From: Atrina japonica
Taxonomy: Eukaryota; Mollusca; Bivalvia; Pterioida; Pinnidae
DNA length: 64,000 bases
Assembly: GCA_030159075.1 (NCBI GenBank)
Contig: BROG01000128.1
Coordinates: forward strand, 1,131,001 to 1,195,000
Reading direction: 5' to 3'
In this document: positions 11,743 through 26,339 of the stretch, piece after piece
Layout: each line of letters begins with the position of its first letter
Position numbering within the stretch: position 1 is the first letter of the stretch
Made by a program: the position numbers and the translations under genes
The notes under the pieces: model-generated
The model's input: the letters and a program-made list of their open reading frames with translations, nothing else
What the model was told of the DNA's origin: nothing
Databases searched by the model: none

Positions 11743-12369
11743 GGTCAATTAACTTTTGCAAAATTGACAAAATTTCTGAACAAGTGGTGATTTAGTTTTT
11801 CCATAAAAAGTATCTAGCACCTAAGGGTAGTCAACCTGATATGGTGGCAACACTGGGGGACTGGTCTTTTGTTAAAGTTGTTTTGAGGCTTTCAGTATTG
11901 CTAGCCAATTGATTCCCAAAAGTCCAATCTTTACATGTACATTTAGCATGTTTAGAGACTCGAAAGCCCTTGCATGTAATTGATAGATATACATGTTTCG
12001 TACACGCTTAAATACTTTTGCTATCTATTGTTAACTCTGATATCATCAATATTTAATAAATACTACACGTATATTCTGTTTACTAGATATTAGCAGTACA
12101 TTATTTTATTCTTAGAGTTAGAAATATTAGTTATATGAGCATGCACACATAGGATAGTGCTTTATTATCCTATTGCATGTAAACTAAGAAGGGTGTGTGA
12201 CAGACGACTGTAATAAAAACAATCACTGCTTGATACCTCAGTCTTAACAGGTTTAATACCTGCTCTTGTCAGATAATAATAATGTTACATACTGTCATAC
12301 AATACTTACACGTAATACATACTAGGCCTCATTATTGCCAGTGAAATTTACACTCTTGTATCCATACTA
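11743..12369. other. Intronic DNA, nothing recognised
   Basis: AT-rich sequence with no supported reading frame, repeat family or RNA gene. Confidence 0.4.
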
Positions 12370-12985
12370 AGTATATGCTCAGCGTGTGCCATTAACCATG
12401 TACTGTAGTACCAGTACCGGTACTGTTGTAATACTTAATACATACATGTACTGGATCTCATTTTGTAAGTAATACATGTATATACATGCTCAATGTATCT
12501 TTGCTAAGTGCATTCTCAGTGTGGTGCCATAAACCATGTACCAGTACTGTACTGTTGTAATACTTAATACATACTGGGTCTCATGTTTCGTGTATTGCCT
12601 TTAGCCATGTACTGTAGTACCAGTACTGTACTGTTGTAATACTTAATACATACTGGGTCTCATGTTTCATGTATTGCCTTTAGCCATGTACCGTAGTACC
12701 AGTACTGTACTGTTGTAATACTTAATACATACTGGGTCTCTTGTTTCATGTATTGCCTTTAGCCATGTACCGTAGTACCAGTACTGTACTGTTGTAATAC
12801 TTAATACATACTGGGTCTCATGTTTTGTGTATTGCCTTTAGCCATGTACCGTAGTACCAGTACTGTACTGTTGTAATACTTAATACATACTGGGTCTCAT
12901 ATTTCGTGTATTGCCTTTAGCCATGTACTGTAGCACCAGTACTGTACTGTTGTAATACTTACTACATACTGGGTCTCATTGCTAG
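12370..12985 (+). repeat. 79-bp tandem repeat, about six copies plus degenerate start
   Basis: ACTGTTGTAATACTTAATAC recurs at 12551, 12630, 12709, 12788, 12867 and 12946: exact spacing 79. Units also hold ACTGGGTCTCATGTTTCGTG and GCCATGTACYGTAGTACCAG. The first part (12370-12540) is degenerate. Confidence 0.95.
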
Positions 12986-13049
12986 TGAAATGTACACTCT
13001 TGTATCCTGACTATTAACATGCTAAGGTAAGTGTGTTACCATTAACCAG

Positions 13050-13260
13050 TAACCACAGACCAGTGCTGTACTGTTGTAATACTGAATACAAAGTGGATCT
13101 CATTGTTGTCAGTGATATGACCAGTGTTGTACTGTTGTAATACTGAATACAAAGTGGATCTCATTGTTGTCAGTGATATTACCAGTGCTGTACTGTTGTA
13201 ATACTGAATACAAAGTGGATCTCATTGTTGTCAGTGATATGACCTGTACACTCATGTTGC
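13050..13260 (+). repeat. 61-bp tandem repeat, three copies, related to the 79-bp unit
   Basis: ACTGTTGTAATACTGAATAC at 13070, 13131 and 13192 (spacing 61), followed by AAAGTGGATCTCATTGTTGT. It shares the TGTACTGTTGTAATACT core with the preceding array, so the two probably arose from one unit. Confidence 0.9.
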
Positions 13261-13974
13261 CTCACTAAGTATATGCTTATTGTGTTGGTTTTACTTAATC
13301 TATCCTGATGTACCCGTACAGTACTGTTGTAATACTGAATACATACCACATAGTATTTCTATGTTAACAACCATTTAAACTCTTATCAATGAATTCACAT
13401 ATGCATGTTCATATTCTATTCATCTTCACATCTCTAAATGCAATTCTGAATGCAGACTTGTTTTTTTCTTTGTCATACATGTAAATGAAATATTTTCTGT
13501 CACTGTAGCAATGATTAAAACTATACAATATACCGTATCTGAATTGCTAACCTTCAGTCCTTTTGACTTAACTTCTATGTTGCTAATTATCTACATTTAC
13601 TTTAAAGTCGCAATATCATGAATATTGTACATATGTATATATGAAATACAGACAAAATTCCTAATATTTGCTATTAATATTCCTATACATCTATCAATGA
13701 CAATATCAACACTAAATGCTGAGTGTTTCTGTATATCTATGTTCCAACTATCTACTCATGTTGTATACTACATGTTAATACAGAATGTATTTCTGTGTTG
13801 TAAATCATTTACTATTGTTGTAATATTGTTGTAATCTACTCCCTAGTGCAACACTGGACTTTGCTTATTTGGGGGGGGGGGGGGGGGGTTGGTCTTGATA
13901 TGTTGTTTATATATGTGTCATACACAACTTTTTCAGTGTGTGTACATGTACATATTGTGGTTTTTCTTTTACAG
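13261..13974. other. Intron end before core exon 1
   Basis: AT-rich, with an 18-G run at 13871-13888. The reading frames of 60-80 codons here are low-complexity and unsupported, except where the frame enters the exon at 13975. Confidence 0.5.
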
Positions 13975-14067
13975 AAGTTTCACCGGCACCACCTGAAGGA
14001 AACCTCTATCCTCAGATGGATGAACCAGAGGCCAAGCCACCGGCACCAATTGGTTTTGAGCAGCAAG
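13975..14067 (+). CDS. ANO-like: Anoctamin exon 1 of the core set: N-terminal tail
   Basis: The acceptor is strong (TTTTTCTTTTACAG) and the donor is CAAG|GTAGGA. The exon enters in phase 1 (its first two bases finish a split codon) and exits in phase 1. It encodes [18 protein letters not shown] followed by a proline-rich stretch ending GFEQQ. This suits the cytoplasmic, poorly conserved N-terminal tail of an anoctamin. Assignment to this gene rests on phase continuity with the next exon, not on homology. Confidence 0.75.
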
Positions 14068-15927
14068 GTAGGATACAATGCACATTAATGTTGTATGTTT
14101 ACATCAAATGGCTTCCATGCTCCATCATTTCATGTAATTAGAAAATGAGATGACACATTAACATATTATCTTAAATGTCATTTGTGTATCATTGGTGTAA
14201 AGACTTTAGTCCTATCTTCATAACAGAATATTACACATAGTACGGATGCCAACAGGTCACTTGTCCCATTGTAGGCACTAACTCTCTGTCTCTCTCTCTC
14301 TGTCTCTCTCTCTCTCTCTCTGTCTGTCTGTCTTTCTCTCTCTCTATCTCTCTCGATCTCTATCTCTATCTCGACGTGCAATTGTGGGAGAAAAGGGTAT
14401 TTAGCATTGACTATAAAACCACATTTGCATTAAATCACAAAAATTGTCTAACAAAATAAATAGTACAAGTAAAAACTGTCATTTAAGAAATTTTTGCCAC
14501 TTTTTCGTTTGTGCTGGTCTTAAACTGACAGATTTCCTTTCTCGCTAGGGCTATGGTTTGATGACAAATTTGGGTTTTGTGACTGCTAACTCACTGATAT
14601 TTTGTACAGGCACACTTGATACACAATACTGCATGGAGAAATATTGTGAATTTTGTCAAACCATAGTCCTTGGGAGAATTGTTTGTCTGGCAGTATACAT
14701 GTACAAGTGTAAACTAAAACTTACAGTTACATAGGAGTAAGTATAAGGATGATTTTTAGCTCACCTTAGCTTAATGCTCAAATGAGCTGTTGTTATAGTG
14801 CATTGTGAGACATTTTCACATATTCGACTTCTTCTCTCCTGCCATTGATGGATTTTGATGAAAATTGAAAGAGATGACATACTGGCAGTACTCATCAGTT
14901 TCTCGTGGTCTCCTACAAGTCCTGTTGTATTTTTTGGCTGGATCTGCTCAGGGCTTTATATAGGGTAGGGGAAATGTGCCCTGGAAGGGCCACTCTTTTG
15001 AATTTTGTCTTCAGATCAGCTACATGTATATAGAATGAGAAACTAAATGTGTCAAGAGTGATCTATAAGGATGTGGAACAAAGTGTTGTTCCTTTTGGTT
15101 TCATTCTCAAGTCATACTTTTTCCTGCAATTTCTTTGGATTTTCTGATGGTAAATTGATTGAATTGTGTTTATTAGGTGACCTGAGACAGAGCCTTGTGG
15201 TAACTTATTGCTATCATGTTTTGTCTGGTGTGTGTTGTCTATCATTTTCTTTTACTCATTTTTGACTTCATCTCAAGAACTAGCAGGCCAATTTTAACCA
15301 AAATTAAGCTACAAGTATCCCCACATGAAGCTGCATAAAGTTTGCAAATTAAAAGTTAATGGTTCCGTAGAAGGGGCCAAAAAGGACCAAACCATGGTAC
15401 ATTTTTAAAAATCTTCTTCTTGTGAACCAATGACCAGAATTCTTTCAAATTAGTTATGTGAATGCATGTATTGGAGACATTTTTTCAAAGTTATAAATCA
15501 TGTCCACTGAAATAAGGGACTAGACATCTACATTGAAATGATAAAGTTACTGAATATTTGATTATACTGGTACATGTATATATAGCTCGTTTGTTGACAT
15601 GATTCAGCAGAAACATGTGATTTGCATAATTAGTGACACATACATGTATGATTAAGTGGTTTATTTCTGTCAACTAGTGTTAAAATGAAGTAATGGAGGT
15701 GTTCAGATACCTGAAGACAAACAACAATTTTGTTAATATCTAGTATGAATTTAGACCCTACTCTACAACCAAAAAGTGGACCATATATCGGTGTTATGTA
15801 CATAAAAGTAGAAATAAATGTGACACCATTTGTCTTCATTTCATGCGTACTTGATGTACTATGTACAGACTGTCATAACTTGACCCTAATGTATACATGT
15901 ACGTATATTACACACATATAGTAAATG

Positions 15928-15975
<48 letters not shown>

Positions 15976-15982
15976 AACAAAT

Positions 15983-16020
<38 letters not shown>

Positions 16021-16124
16021 CCATTTGTCTTGCATTTCATGCGTACTTGATGCTACTATGTACAGACTGTCTATAACTTGACCCTAATGTATACATGTAC
16101 GTATATTACACACATATAGTAATG

Positions 16125-16172
<48 letters not shown>

Positions 16173-19100
16173 AACAAATGGTGTTCAAGATAAATGAAAT
16201 ACATGTACAGTATGTAAGGTGTATATATTATACTTAAGTTAATTATCTTGGGTGGAAAAAATGGGTCATCTACCAACCTGTACATCCCAAAAACCATTGT
16301 TTACATTCTTTAAATTTGGGGAGTATCTCAAGATACAAAATAGGACTGTAGAAATTTTAATTTACTTTTAATTCAATAAAGGTGTCATTTCAAAGAATTT
16401 TTAAAAATATTGTTCATCACATAATCTTTAGCTCGCCAGGGGAAAGTCTGCAGAGTTAATGCCATACCACTGGTGTTGTTGTCTGGGTCTGTAGACAAAA
16501 CTTTAACCTGGCGTTTTACTTTTTAACTGCAGGGGACAGGGCCCTGATATTTCACATATATATTTCTTTTATGATGAAAGCTTTCATTTGGTACAGTGAC
16601 ACTTTTGATCTAGTGACCTTGACTTTGAACTTTGACCTACTAGAAAAAAAACTTTAACCTTGGGTATATCTTTTAAACCATGAGGGATAGGGCTTTGATA
16701 TTTCACATATACATTTCTTATGACCAGAGCCTTCATTTGGTACCTTGAATTTTGACCTAGTGAACTTGACTTTTGACTTTGACCTACTTTTCAAAACTTT
16801 TAACCTGAGCTGAAGGAATCAAAGTTTTACTAGTCCTTTGACATTTTGATGAGCTTTGTTGTCTTCTGACAACTCTTGTTTTATATACTGAAAAAATATC
16901 ATTCATTGTCTGATAAAAAAAAATGTACAGTACCAGTTACCATGATAATAAGATAGGTTTTGTTCTTGGCCTTCTGTCAGTGTGGTTAAGGTTTTGATAA
17001 ATGTTTTACAACAGCTCATCATACACTAAATAAAGAATTTGCAGGTAGGGGACATGTATGGTTTCATCAGTATACTCTCAGTATGCTTGATTGTATTATC
17101 TTTTATAGTTGATGTACTCATCTCCTCTAGTAATAACCCAAAACAGGAATTTATACAAAAATGAAATTCTAACCTGACATCCAAACATTTCTCTGGAAAA
17201 AAAACCCAACAACAACAACAAAAAATTAAAATCAACAACAATTGTATATCTGTTGTGACAACCTTGGACTGAAGATGTAAGTTAATGAATACCAGACACA
17301 TGATATAATAGTTACTAGCTGTGGTACAAAGTCATAGGTCTGATACTTATTAAGACCTGAATACATTTTCATGTAACATAGATACACTGACATGTACAGC
17401 CGTACATGCACACACATGCTGACACACACATGCATAATGACACACTTACACACATGCTCGCACACATACACACACATTTATACTCACATACACTCTAACA
17501 CACACACACACACATCTGTAAAAGAAAGAGCAATTCTTATAGTGGGACAAGTAAACTTCTGGCATTGATACAATGCGTAATATAAACATACACGTTTGTC
17601 TTTTACATTTTGAAACATTTAATATTGATAAAACTGCCTATAAACTTTTGTATAAGTACAACTAATTATTTTTAATAGTTGATGCAGCCAATGGGAAAGG
17701 CCAGGTGAATGATGTCGCTGTGAATATGGAGGATGCAAAGGTGGGTTTTTACCTGTATCCAGATTTCTTTGTTATGTGATTATCACATTTACTTTATACA
17801 ATAGTTTGTGTGTGATTTTAGTCATGCATTATTTGTTCCTAAAATAATCATTGTAGCCAATTGTGTGTGGATTCTATTAGTAAAGTAGTGATTATTGATA
17901 CTAACTAGAAAGGCATGATGTATGTAAACATTATAAACAAGGACTTAAAATTTTATTATAATTGAACACTGACAAGATCAAAGTATTTATGTCTAAATCA
18001 TAACAGTACTGCTTCTCATATTCTGTCACCAGATCTTATTGCAAATTTTGTTACACTTTTTATGACCCCAAAGTAATTCATTTATCCTTTTCTATGAACC
18101 TAATTTACCTTTTTTTTTCTTATGTGGGTCTATTTTTAGTTCATTTTTATGCCCCTGAGCTGAAAGTTTCCAAGTGAGGGGGTGGTATGAGGTGGATATT
18201 GATTTGCTTTGTCTAATAACTTTGGTTTTTCCCCAATTTGAACCAAATTTGGTAAGGTGCTCTACATCAGTAAAACACAAGATGAGTTTGATTATCTATC
18301 GATTTTTGCCAAAATTTGCTAGTCCCATAACAGAACTTGAAAATATTTGTGATGGCTTTTCTATCAGACACAGTGTTGATTCTTTTTAATATCAGTGAAA
18401 CAGCTCAGCACAAATTGTGACTTTACTTTACATTGGTGGAATAGCCTAGTCCAAATGTGGATTCTTTTCATAGCAACAAATTAAGCCCAGCTACATCAGT
18501 GAAACATAGGACGAGTTTGATTACAGCCAAAATTTGGCAATAATAACTAGTTCCATAACAGTACTTTACAGTCTTTGTGAATGACTTTTCTATCAGAACA
18601 GAGTTCATTCTTTTTAATATCAGTGAAATAACCCAGCCCAATGTAGGACTTTACTTCAAATTGATGGAATGTCCCAGTCCAAATGTGGATTCTTTTCATA
18701 GCAAGAATTAAGCCCAGCTAAACATTAGATACAGGAATACAAATGTGAATGAGATAATGATCACATGTTTTACTTACTTTTCAACAAGGGGAAATATCAG
18801 TTGAATTTTATTTACTTAAACCAAATTATCTGTTGAAGTGAAAGTAAGCTAATATTTAGATGTTTCAAAGTATCTATTGTGGCAGATTCCTAATGCCATT
18901 TGTCTTCGGGGTATGTAACATAGAAAATTGATTGTCACAATCGTAAAATCACTAAATTGCCTTATTGCTCAGAATTCTGCTGTTTTTCTGCTTGAGCTGA
19001 ATGACAATCACCAATGATCTAGGTGACCCAGGATAATGAGGACTTGAGAGATTTGAAGTGCAGTACATGTATATTGATTTCCTTTTTGTTATACTTGTCA

Positions 19101-22100
19101 GTCAGACAGGAACTGAAAAATACTAGTTTTGCTACAACTTGGATTATGCTTTGACTTCCTGTGGGAATCTTTCCTGATATATAATTATTGATGTTCAGTC
19201 CTGTTATCCCTGTGTGTTTTGTACCATGATTTCCTGATATATAATTATTGTTATTTAGTCCTGTTATCCCAGGTTGTTTTGTATCATGATTTCCTGATAT
19301 ATAATTATTGTTATTTAGTCCTGTTATCCCAGGTGTTTTGTATCATGATTTCCTGATATATAATTATTGTTATTTAGTCCTGTTATCCCAGGTGTTTTGT
19401 ATATCCTGATTATAATTAGGTTATTTTGTACCCAGGTGTTTCCTGATGATTTCCTGATATATAATTATTGTTATTTAGTCCTGTTATCCCAGGTGTTTTG
19501 TACCATGATTTCCTGATATATAATTATTGTTATTTAGTCCTGTTATCCCAGGTGATTTGTATTATGATTTCCTGATATATAATTATGTTATATGCCTTCA
19601 AATTATGCCTGGATAATTATTGTTATTTAGTCCTGTTATCCAGGTGATGTATCATTTTTCAATATAATGACCTTGTTTTTAGAACTTTATCTTTTTGTAT
19701 TATGATTTCCTGATACAGTGTATGCTTCAAATGCTGGATTAGTACTGTACAGTCATGTATCATTTGCAAAATGACCTTGTTTTGAACTTCACTTTCAATA
19801 ACAGATCTAGGGTCTTAGGAAGCAAATCAATGGGGAAAGGAGGGGTAAACATTTTGTTTATAAAAATTCTAGTTTCAAAGTTGTGTATATCGGTTTCCAA
19901 ATCATCACCACCCCACCCTCCATCCTACACACCCACCTGGTTCCTATGCCTATAAATGAAGTCTATGTGAGGTGAGCTTTGTAATCTTTTATTATTTGTA
20001 TCATATGTTTATGACATTATGCAATCATAAGAATGTGTGTAGGATTTAAGTTAGGAATATTCCACTTTTGAAGGTCTGGTCCTTAGTGACAACACCAATT
20101 GGACACTTTTATAGTTTACCAGAGCCACTCAATGTCAACAATATTTGTTTCAGAAGTTGAATAATTGAGACTGAAACATGTTCCCTTACTTACCTCATTC
20201 ACTCCTAAAGACACATTTAGACTGGTCTAAGTAATTGATTTACAGAAGAGTCCATTGTTTTTCAGGGGTTCATGAGTTAATATATCAGGACCCAGTTGTT
20301 GTTCATCTACTGGTTAAAGTTCAACCCTTGGTTAAATATCACAACCAAGGATTAAAATTTAACCTTTGGTTAAAACCTGTTGCTAAATAATTGGTTAAAT
20401 TCAACTGTAGTTAAACCACTGGTAAAATATGGGAAATTTAGCAGAACATTGGGGCTCGGTTATATATTGTAACCAATCAAGGGTTATTATTTCAAACTGG
20501 CAGAAGACTGGCACTGTTATCAAGATTTTAATCCTAAGTTATATAACTCTTGGTTAAATTTAACCAAAGATGAACAACTGGGTCCAGGAGTCACGTATCT
20601 TTATTTGGTAACATTCGTTTAGAGTTTTAATGGCTAAAATTAAATATTGAACAAATAATGTTGATTGATTTTAATGCTGCATTAGGAGGAAGCCATTGAT
20701 GGGGAAGAAGAGGTAAGGTACTGCATGTAACAGGTAAAATATATGGAAGATGGTACATGTTTGTTTGGGACATATACAGATAGTGAAATAGTATGTGATA
20801 TACATGTAATGATGTGTCATTGACTTGTCTTTGAAATTGCAGAATTGGTAATTATGCATGGAAATTATCATCCATATTTATAAGATAATTACTTTATATC
20901 AAGACCAAGCTTTGCATTATTTATGTAGAGGATTAAGTGGAACATAATAGGACAATAATGTACATGTAGGGAGTGGAAGGGATTAACATAGAGTATAGGC
21001 TAGCTTGTACTTTTGATATGGTCCCTAAGTGTCTATAACAAGAAGATAAAATACATACATGTCAGTGATAAGGTATACAAATTCCCATAATTCATGTTAA
21101 CAAGTGAAGAAGTTGTGTGTAATGTTGCACTGTACTCAAGACAAATTACATGTACTGCATCTGCATGTTTATAAATATAGTTATATACAAGTGTATGTTT
21201 CTGTACAATGATATTATGCATTGCTGTAAATCTTGTCATATATATATATATATGCTCTGTAAAATACCTAAACTTCCATGTAATAGGGCCAAGTGTACAT
21301 AAAGGTACATGTAGTTAATTATTTTGACATCATCCCTGTAACTGTCTTAAACATAACTTGGGAGAGTTGAGATCATCTTGTTTTTACGTTTTATACTTCT
21401 TGAAGTAAGGTTCTTTGGTTAGTACGAATATACATACATAATCTTAAACTAAGGCTTCACTACAACAAAGAGCATTGGCAAAATATAAAGTCTTCTCAGG
21501 CAGTTTTCCCCAATCATGGTTCCTTTGTGTGTGTGTATATATATATATTTATGTAGGCTACTGTCTTTCACCAAATCTGTTTTTAAAAATAAACATAACT
21601 GCCCTTCTCCGTAATCAAATAAATGGTACCGATTTATGATCAATCCTGGCAGTGGAATTTATTTTTTACATTTTACACATTTAAAGCACTCTAATATATT
21701 TATTTCAGAATAAAATGTGATTTTGTCTCTGCTATCACTCATTCATGTTTTATGTTTATAAAGCTTTGGATGCAGGATACATTCACAATTGTAATATATG
21801 CTTTCAATGTACATGTATGGCTGAACAAAATTAAGGGGAGATAATAACCTGTATTGTAACACTTATCTTGCAGTATGTGACCATTAAGTAACTCTTTGAA
21901 GACTGTGAATCGGTGTGCTGGATGAAACAAATTTTACATGTTTGTCCCTTATCTGCTAAAAGATGAGCTGTACATGTACAGTTTTGCCATTTCATTAGCA
22001 CATTATTTTAAAAACATGTACCATACACATGTATACATGTGTATAATCAGTTTTAAATTTTGTTTCATTTCAAATACACTATTTAGGTCTTGTGGATATA

Positions 22101-25100
22101 TTATTTTCGCTTTAAAGAAACTTGTCTCCAAAGAAAGGACATGATATTTTGGTTGAGGTTTTAAGACAAAATTGGTATAATATATAACATAACACATAAT
22201 TACCTGTAGGTTTAGTAAATCATTCCTATTTAACATAGAAATATACATGTATAATGGCATTTTGTATTTTATTGGAATTTTAGTTTCTAATTAGTAATTA
22301 TCAATGATAAATAGTACAGTAAGTAGAAATTGAAAAAATTTTTTGGTGTTTTTTAACAACATGTTAGAAAACTGTAAACTCCATGCTTGAGATAAAAAAA
22401 ACAACAAAAAACAGTATTAATGTTAAAATGCATCTCTTTTCATAAAAATGCTGTTATTTCTGTAGCTTTATTGTTAGTGCCTGTACGTAGTGGTTGAGGT
22501 TCAACTAGAACCACATTTATTATTTTTTTTACTACGATTTATCAGCTGTTGTTGTATTTTGTCCTTTGCCACCGCGAGTACAGCTGCCGCTCACTTGCAT
22601 TGTAGATTATCGCAGTATGTATAAACATTAGATTTCAGTATTTACTCCTAGACTCTCCCAATAATTGACTTCTGGATGAATAGTAAACACTGGCCTAGAT
22701 GACAAATTGACATTTAGACAAGCATACATGTAATTACAAATATATTATATATACATAAACAATTATGATTCACATAACTTTATCACAAAATCAATAGATT
22801 AATAATAACATGAGGTCAACTTAAGTTGTTGTCTTTGATTTTACAGTCTTCAAACCATGATCTGTCTGTATTGACATGAAATTTTTCCGTATAATGTCAT
22901 AATGTCATAATGTCGACAGTAATATCATAATTGTCATGTCTGTTAATATGGTAACTGTACATGTTCTTGTAGGGTGGTGTTTTCACTGTAGGTACATGAA
23001 GTAGAGGTGTTGTTGAAATATAATATGGACTGAGATAAATCTTGGCCTTCAAGATACATTTGTGTAGGTTATTTTGCTAAGATTTAGACATAGAAAAGGA
23101 AAGACAAGGGACTTCTGGAGATAGAATTAATGTTCCCATAGTATGCTACAAGAGTAGTAAGGGACCATTTAGTAATTTGGGATTGTTCCCCTTTCATTGA
23201 AGGCCACTATAGTAGTAAGGGACCATTTAGTAATATGAGGTTGTTCCTTTCTCATATCAGGTCACAAGAGTAGTAAGGTACCATTTAGTAATTTGAGGTT
23301 GTTCCCTTCTTATAGCAGGCCACAAGAGTAATGAAGGACCAATTAGTAATTTGAGGTTGTTTCTTTCTCATAGCAGGCCACAAGAGTAGTAAGGGACCAT
23401 TTAGTAATTTGAGGGTTGTAGTTTGGTGAATCATTTGGTACCATTGGTCACTTAGCTTTCAATCCATCTCTAGAGAACAATGAATGACACAATTTAATTA
23501 GTTTGTCTTAAATCGTAAAAGTATGTATTCTCTTTGGAAGAAATGTGGAATATTTTCCATGGCATGTTTTATGCCAACCATCACAATAAATACTGAATTT
23601 ACAGGTAAATCATCAGATGATTGATAATCATGTCAGAAAATATATATACAAAAACAAACATCATAATATTACTTATACAGAGTATTTTGTTTGTTTTGTA
23701 TATTACCTTGCTGCTTGATATTTTGACCGACTAAGGATAATGAGTCAGAGAGAATGTAAAAAGTTATCATGGAAATAGATTTTCATTCAGTTCTAAAGAA
23801 AACACTATACCCTTTCGCATTCAGGTATTACAGTCGTTAAATATAAGAATAAGCGTGTTACTAAAAACATAAAAAATAATTACAGTCATCCAAACAATTG
23901 GAATGAGATAAAAATCTCTTTTTGAAGTAAAATAATTGTATGACTACTTATAATTGACACAGCTAAATGAAGGTGACTCCCCGGAACATATGTCAATGAT
24001 ACAGGACAACGAATTGTTGCTGCAAGATCGTAGTAATTCGGTACAGTTATATTTACACATATCATACATAACCGGCACTTCACCTCATAATGCATGCAGA
24101 GCAGATAGAGTTATCTACCTTGGGAGAGCCAATATCCACTTCAAATCTACTTTATACATGGTGTGGTGACACTGTTTAAGAGGCATTAGCTGGTTTTTTC
24201 ACAAATTAATTTCTTTCCTTTTTTACTACTTATATCGATGTAAAACAACTACAACAATTATATACCTAGGAATAAAAAGTTCTTAAATTCCTATATATTT
24301 TATGAAAATTACATGAGAAATCCAGTTTGGCAATTGATTAATTTGACTTTACTATTTGTATATGCATACAACACTGGGCCTGACTTTATTTCACAAAAAT
24401 CATGTACATAGGCATATAAGTATCTTTATGTCTGTGTATATTTCTTTTTGTTTATTGTATTTCAATTTAAGTAGTAGAAATGAAATATGTTTTTGGAAAA
24501 CACAGCTAATGTTCCTTTATCTCTCTATACCCTTTTCCTGCATAATCTGTCAACTCAAGTATACCTAAGCTACAAATGTAGCTATACTAAAAAAAACTAA
24601 GCTGATTAATCATGTCAAAAAGCAATTAACTTGATGGAGGACTCAATTTTAACTTCATTGGTCCCTTTGTAAATATAGTATAGAGACTGTCAGAATCAGC
24701 TGACAGTCTGTAACATGTTGATAAAGGATATATTTCAGATGTCATTTATCTTTCTATTCCTCATCTTCATACATTTATTAATGGTAGCATTCATTTCAGA
24801 TAATTTTAATTTCAGCTCCAAAATTATCTGTTTCCCTGGAAGCAAGTTTTAATTTGAAAATAAATTGATATTTGCTTGATATATGGTAGACATACATGCA
24901 TTTGTCATATATGTATTTTTTAATGGTATTCTAAAATGTTAATAAATAAACAGAACTCATGGGAAATATACCAACATAAAAACATTTGTAATAAAAGAAT
25001 ATTTGTGCTACAATAAACTTTGGAAAAACATTTCTTTCTGAGATGAAGTAAAATATACACATGACAGTAATAATTGACATTCAGACATGGCAAATAAATC

Positions 25101-26259
25101 TTCAAGTCTGTCTGTATAAGTTAAGTTTGCAAAGTTCCGAAACACCCATGTATGTACATGTATATAAAATTTAATCAGATTTGCTAGATTTTTGTCACAT
25201 GTGATGCCGTTACTATAGATTAGATATTTGATATTGATGACAAAACACAAGCTACATTGTACATGTATTTTGAACCATTTATTTAACATTGTAGGAGACA
25301 GAGTCCTCCATCTTTTTATTCAAACCAGCCCCTAAAATCCCCAACTGCTTTGACATAATATTTGCAGAGGACATAGATTAAACTTTAGCTTGTTACTTAT
25401 ATTTTATGTCTCAAGGTACATGTAGTTGCATAATTTCCTCTTCACACAAATATCATTTAAATTTTACCCCAGGCTGGAAGTCGTACAGCTGAAAATGAAA
25501 ATGCTGATGATGAGGAGTCAAAACTAATAGATAAACAGATGCAACAGGTGAAAGTGAAAGTATTATGTAATTCATTTCTAAAGTGAAAGTAGGATATTGG
25601 TGTTGTATATATTGCTTGCCATTTTATTTATCTGTAGGTGTTATCAATTATCAATTGCAAATAATAATTCATTAATGACATAATTAGTATTAATTACTTT
25701 ATTTCTATTAGCATGTTTGGTGCATTTTATGCTTGTCAAATCAACCTATGTACTAAAGTATATGTTGTGGTAATGTTTTTTTTCTTTCTTTTTTTTTTGC
25801 ACTGATATATCATGCCAATGTGGGCCTTTGAAAAAATTATTTAAAAAAAAACAATATAAATTAGATCTTATTACTCTACAAATGTTAATTCTTGTTTAAA
25901 AAAACTGCTCATTTTACATTTGTATGTTAGAATTCTAATACATGTAGCATACTATTTTCATATAAAAATGCTGTATTTGGGGCAAAAAAGTAGATTGTAC
26001 AGGTGGCATAGCATTGGAATGTACCAGTAAGTAGTTTAAGCTTGCCTCTACAAAGATAAGAAAGGTTTTTGCCCAGGCATTGATCAGATCTGTATCCAGT
26101 AAAGAAGATACATGTAGGTTGAGGTCAGGGCCTAAGGCCATAAACAAGGAAAATTCTAGTGTCTGTGTCCAGTAAAGAAGATACATGTAGGTTGAGGTCA
26201 GATTTATCTGCTTCAACTGTTCATGTATCACCTAAACTTGTGTGATATACGTACATGTA

Positions 26260-26339
<80 letters not shown>

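Larger units (their letters stand above)
14068..17678. other. Intron 1 of the core gene
   Basis: Contains a CT microsatellite (14285-14375), a CTCTTGTT-type element (14757-15200), a local duplication with AT tracts (15823-16182), another dispersed element (16430-16880) and a CA-rich tract (17400-17515). No exon seen. Confidence 0.6.
17741..20685. other. Intron 2 of the core gene
   Basis: Contains a two-copy ~230-bp repeat (18160-18720), a 59-60-bp tandem repeat (19150-19660), a short MITE (20187-20280) and a foldback MITE (20288-20585). No further exon is supported. Confidence 0.6.
20713..25472. other. Intron 3 of the core gene
   Basis: Holds a candidate exon (23963-24040) and a 61-bp tandem repeat (23140-23415). 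Otherwise AT-rich with TACATGTA words and short frames without support. Confidence 0.55.

Noticed and set aside
13846..14088. 80-codon frame in another register across exon 1
   Set aside because: It reads through the G18 run and uses a frame that does not agree with exon 2.
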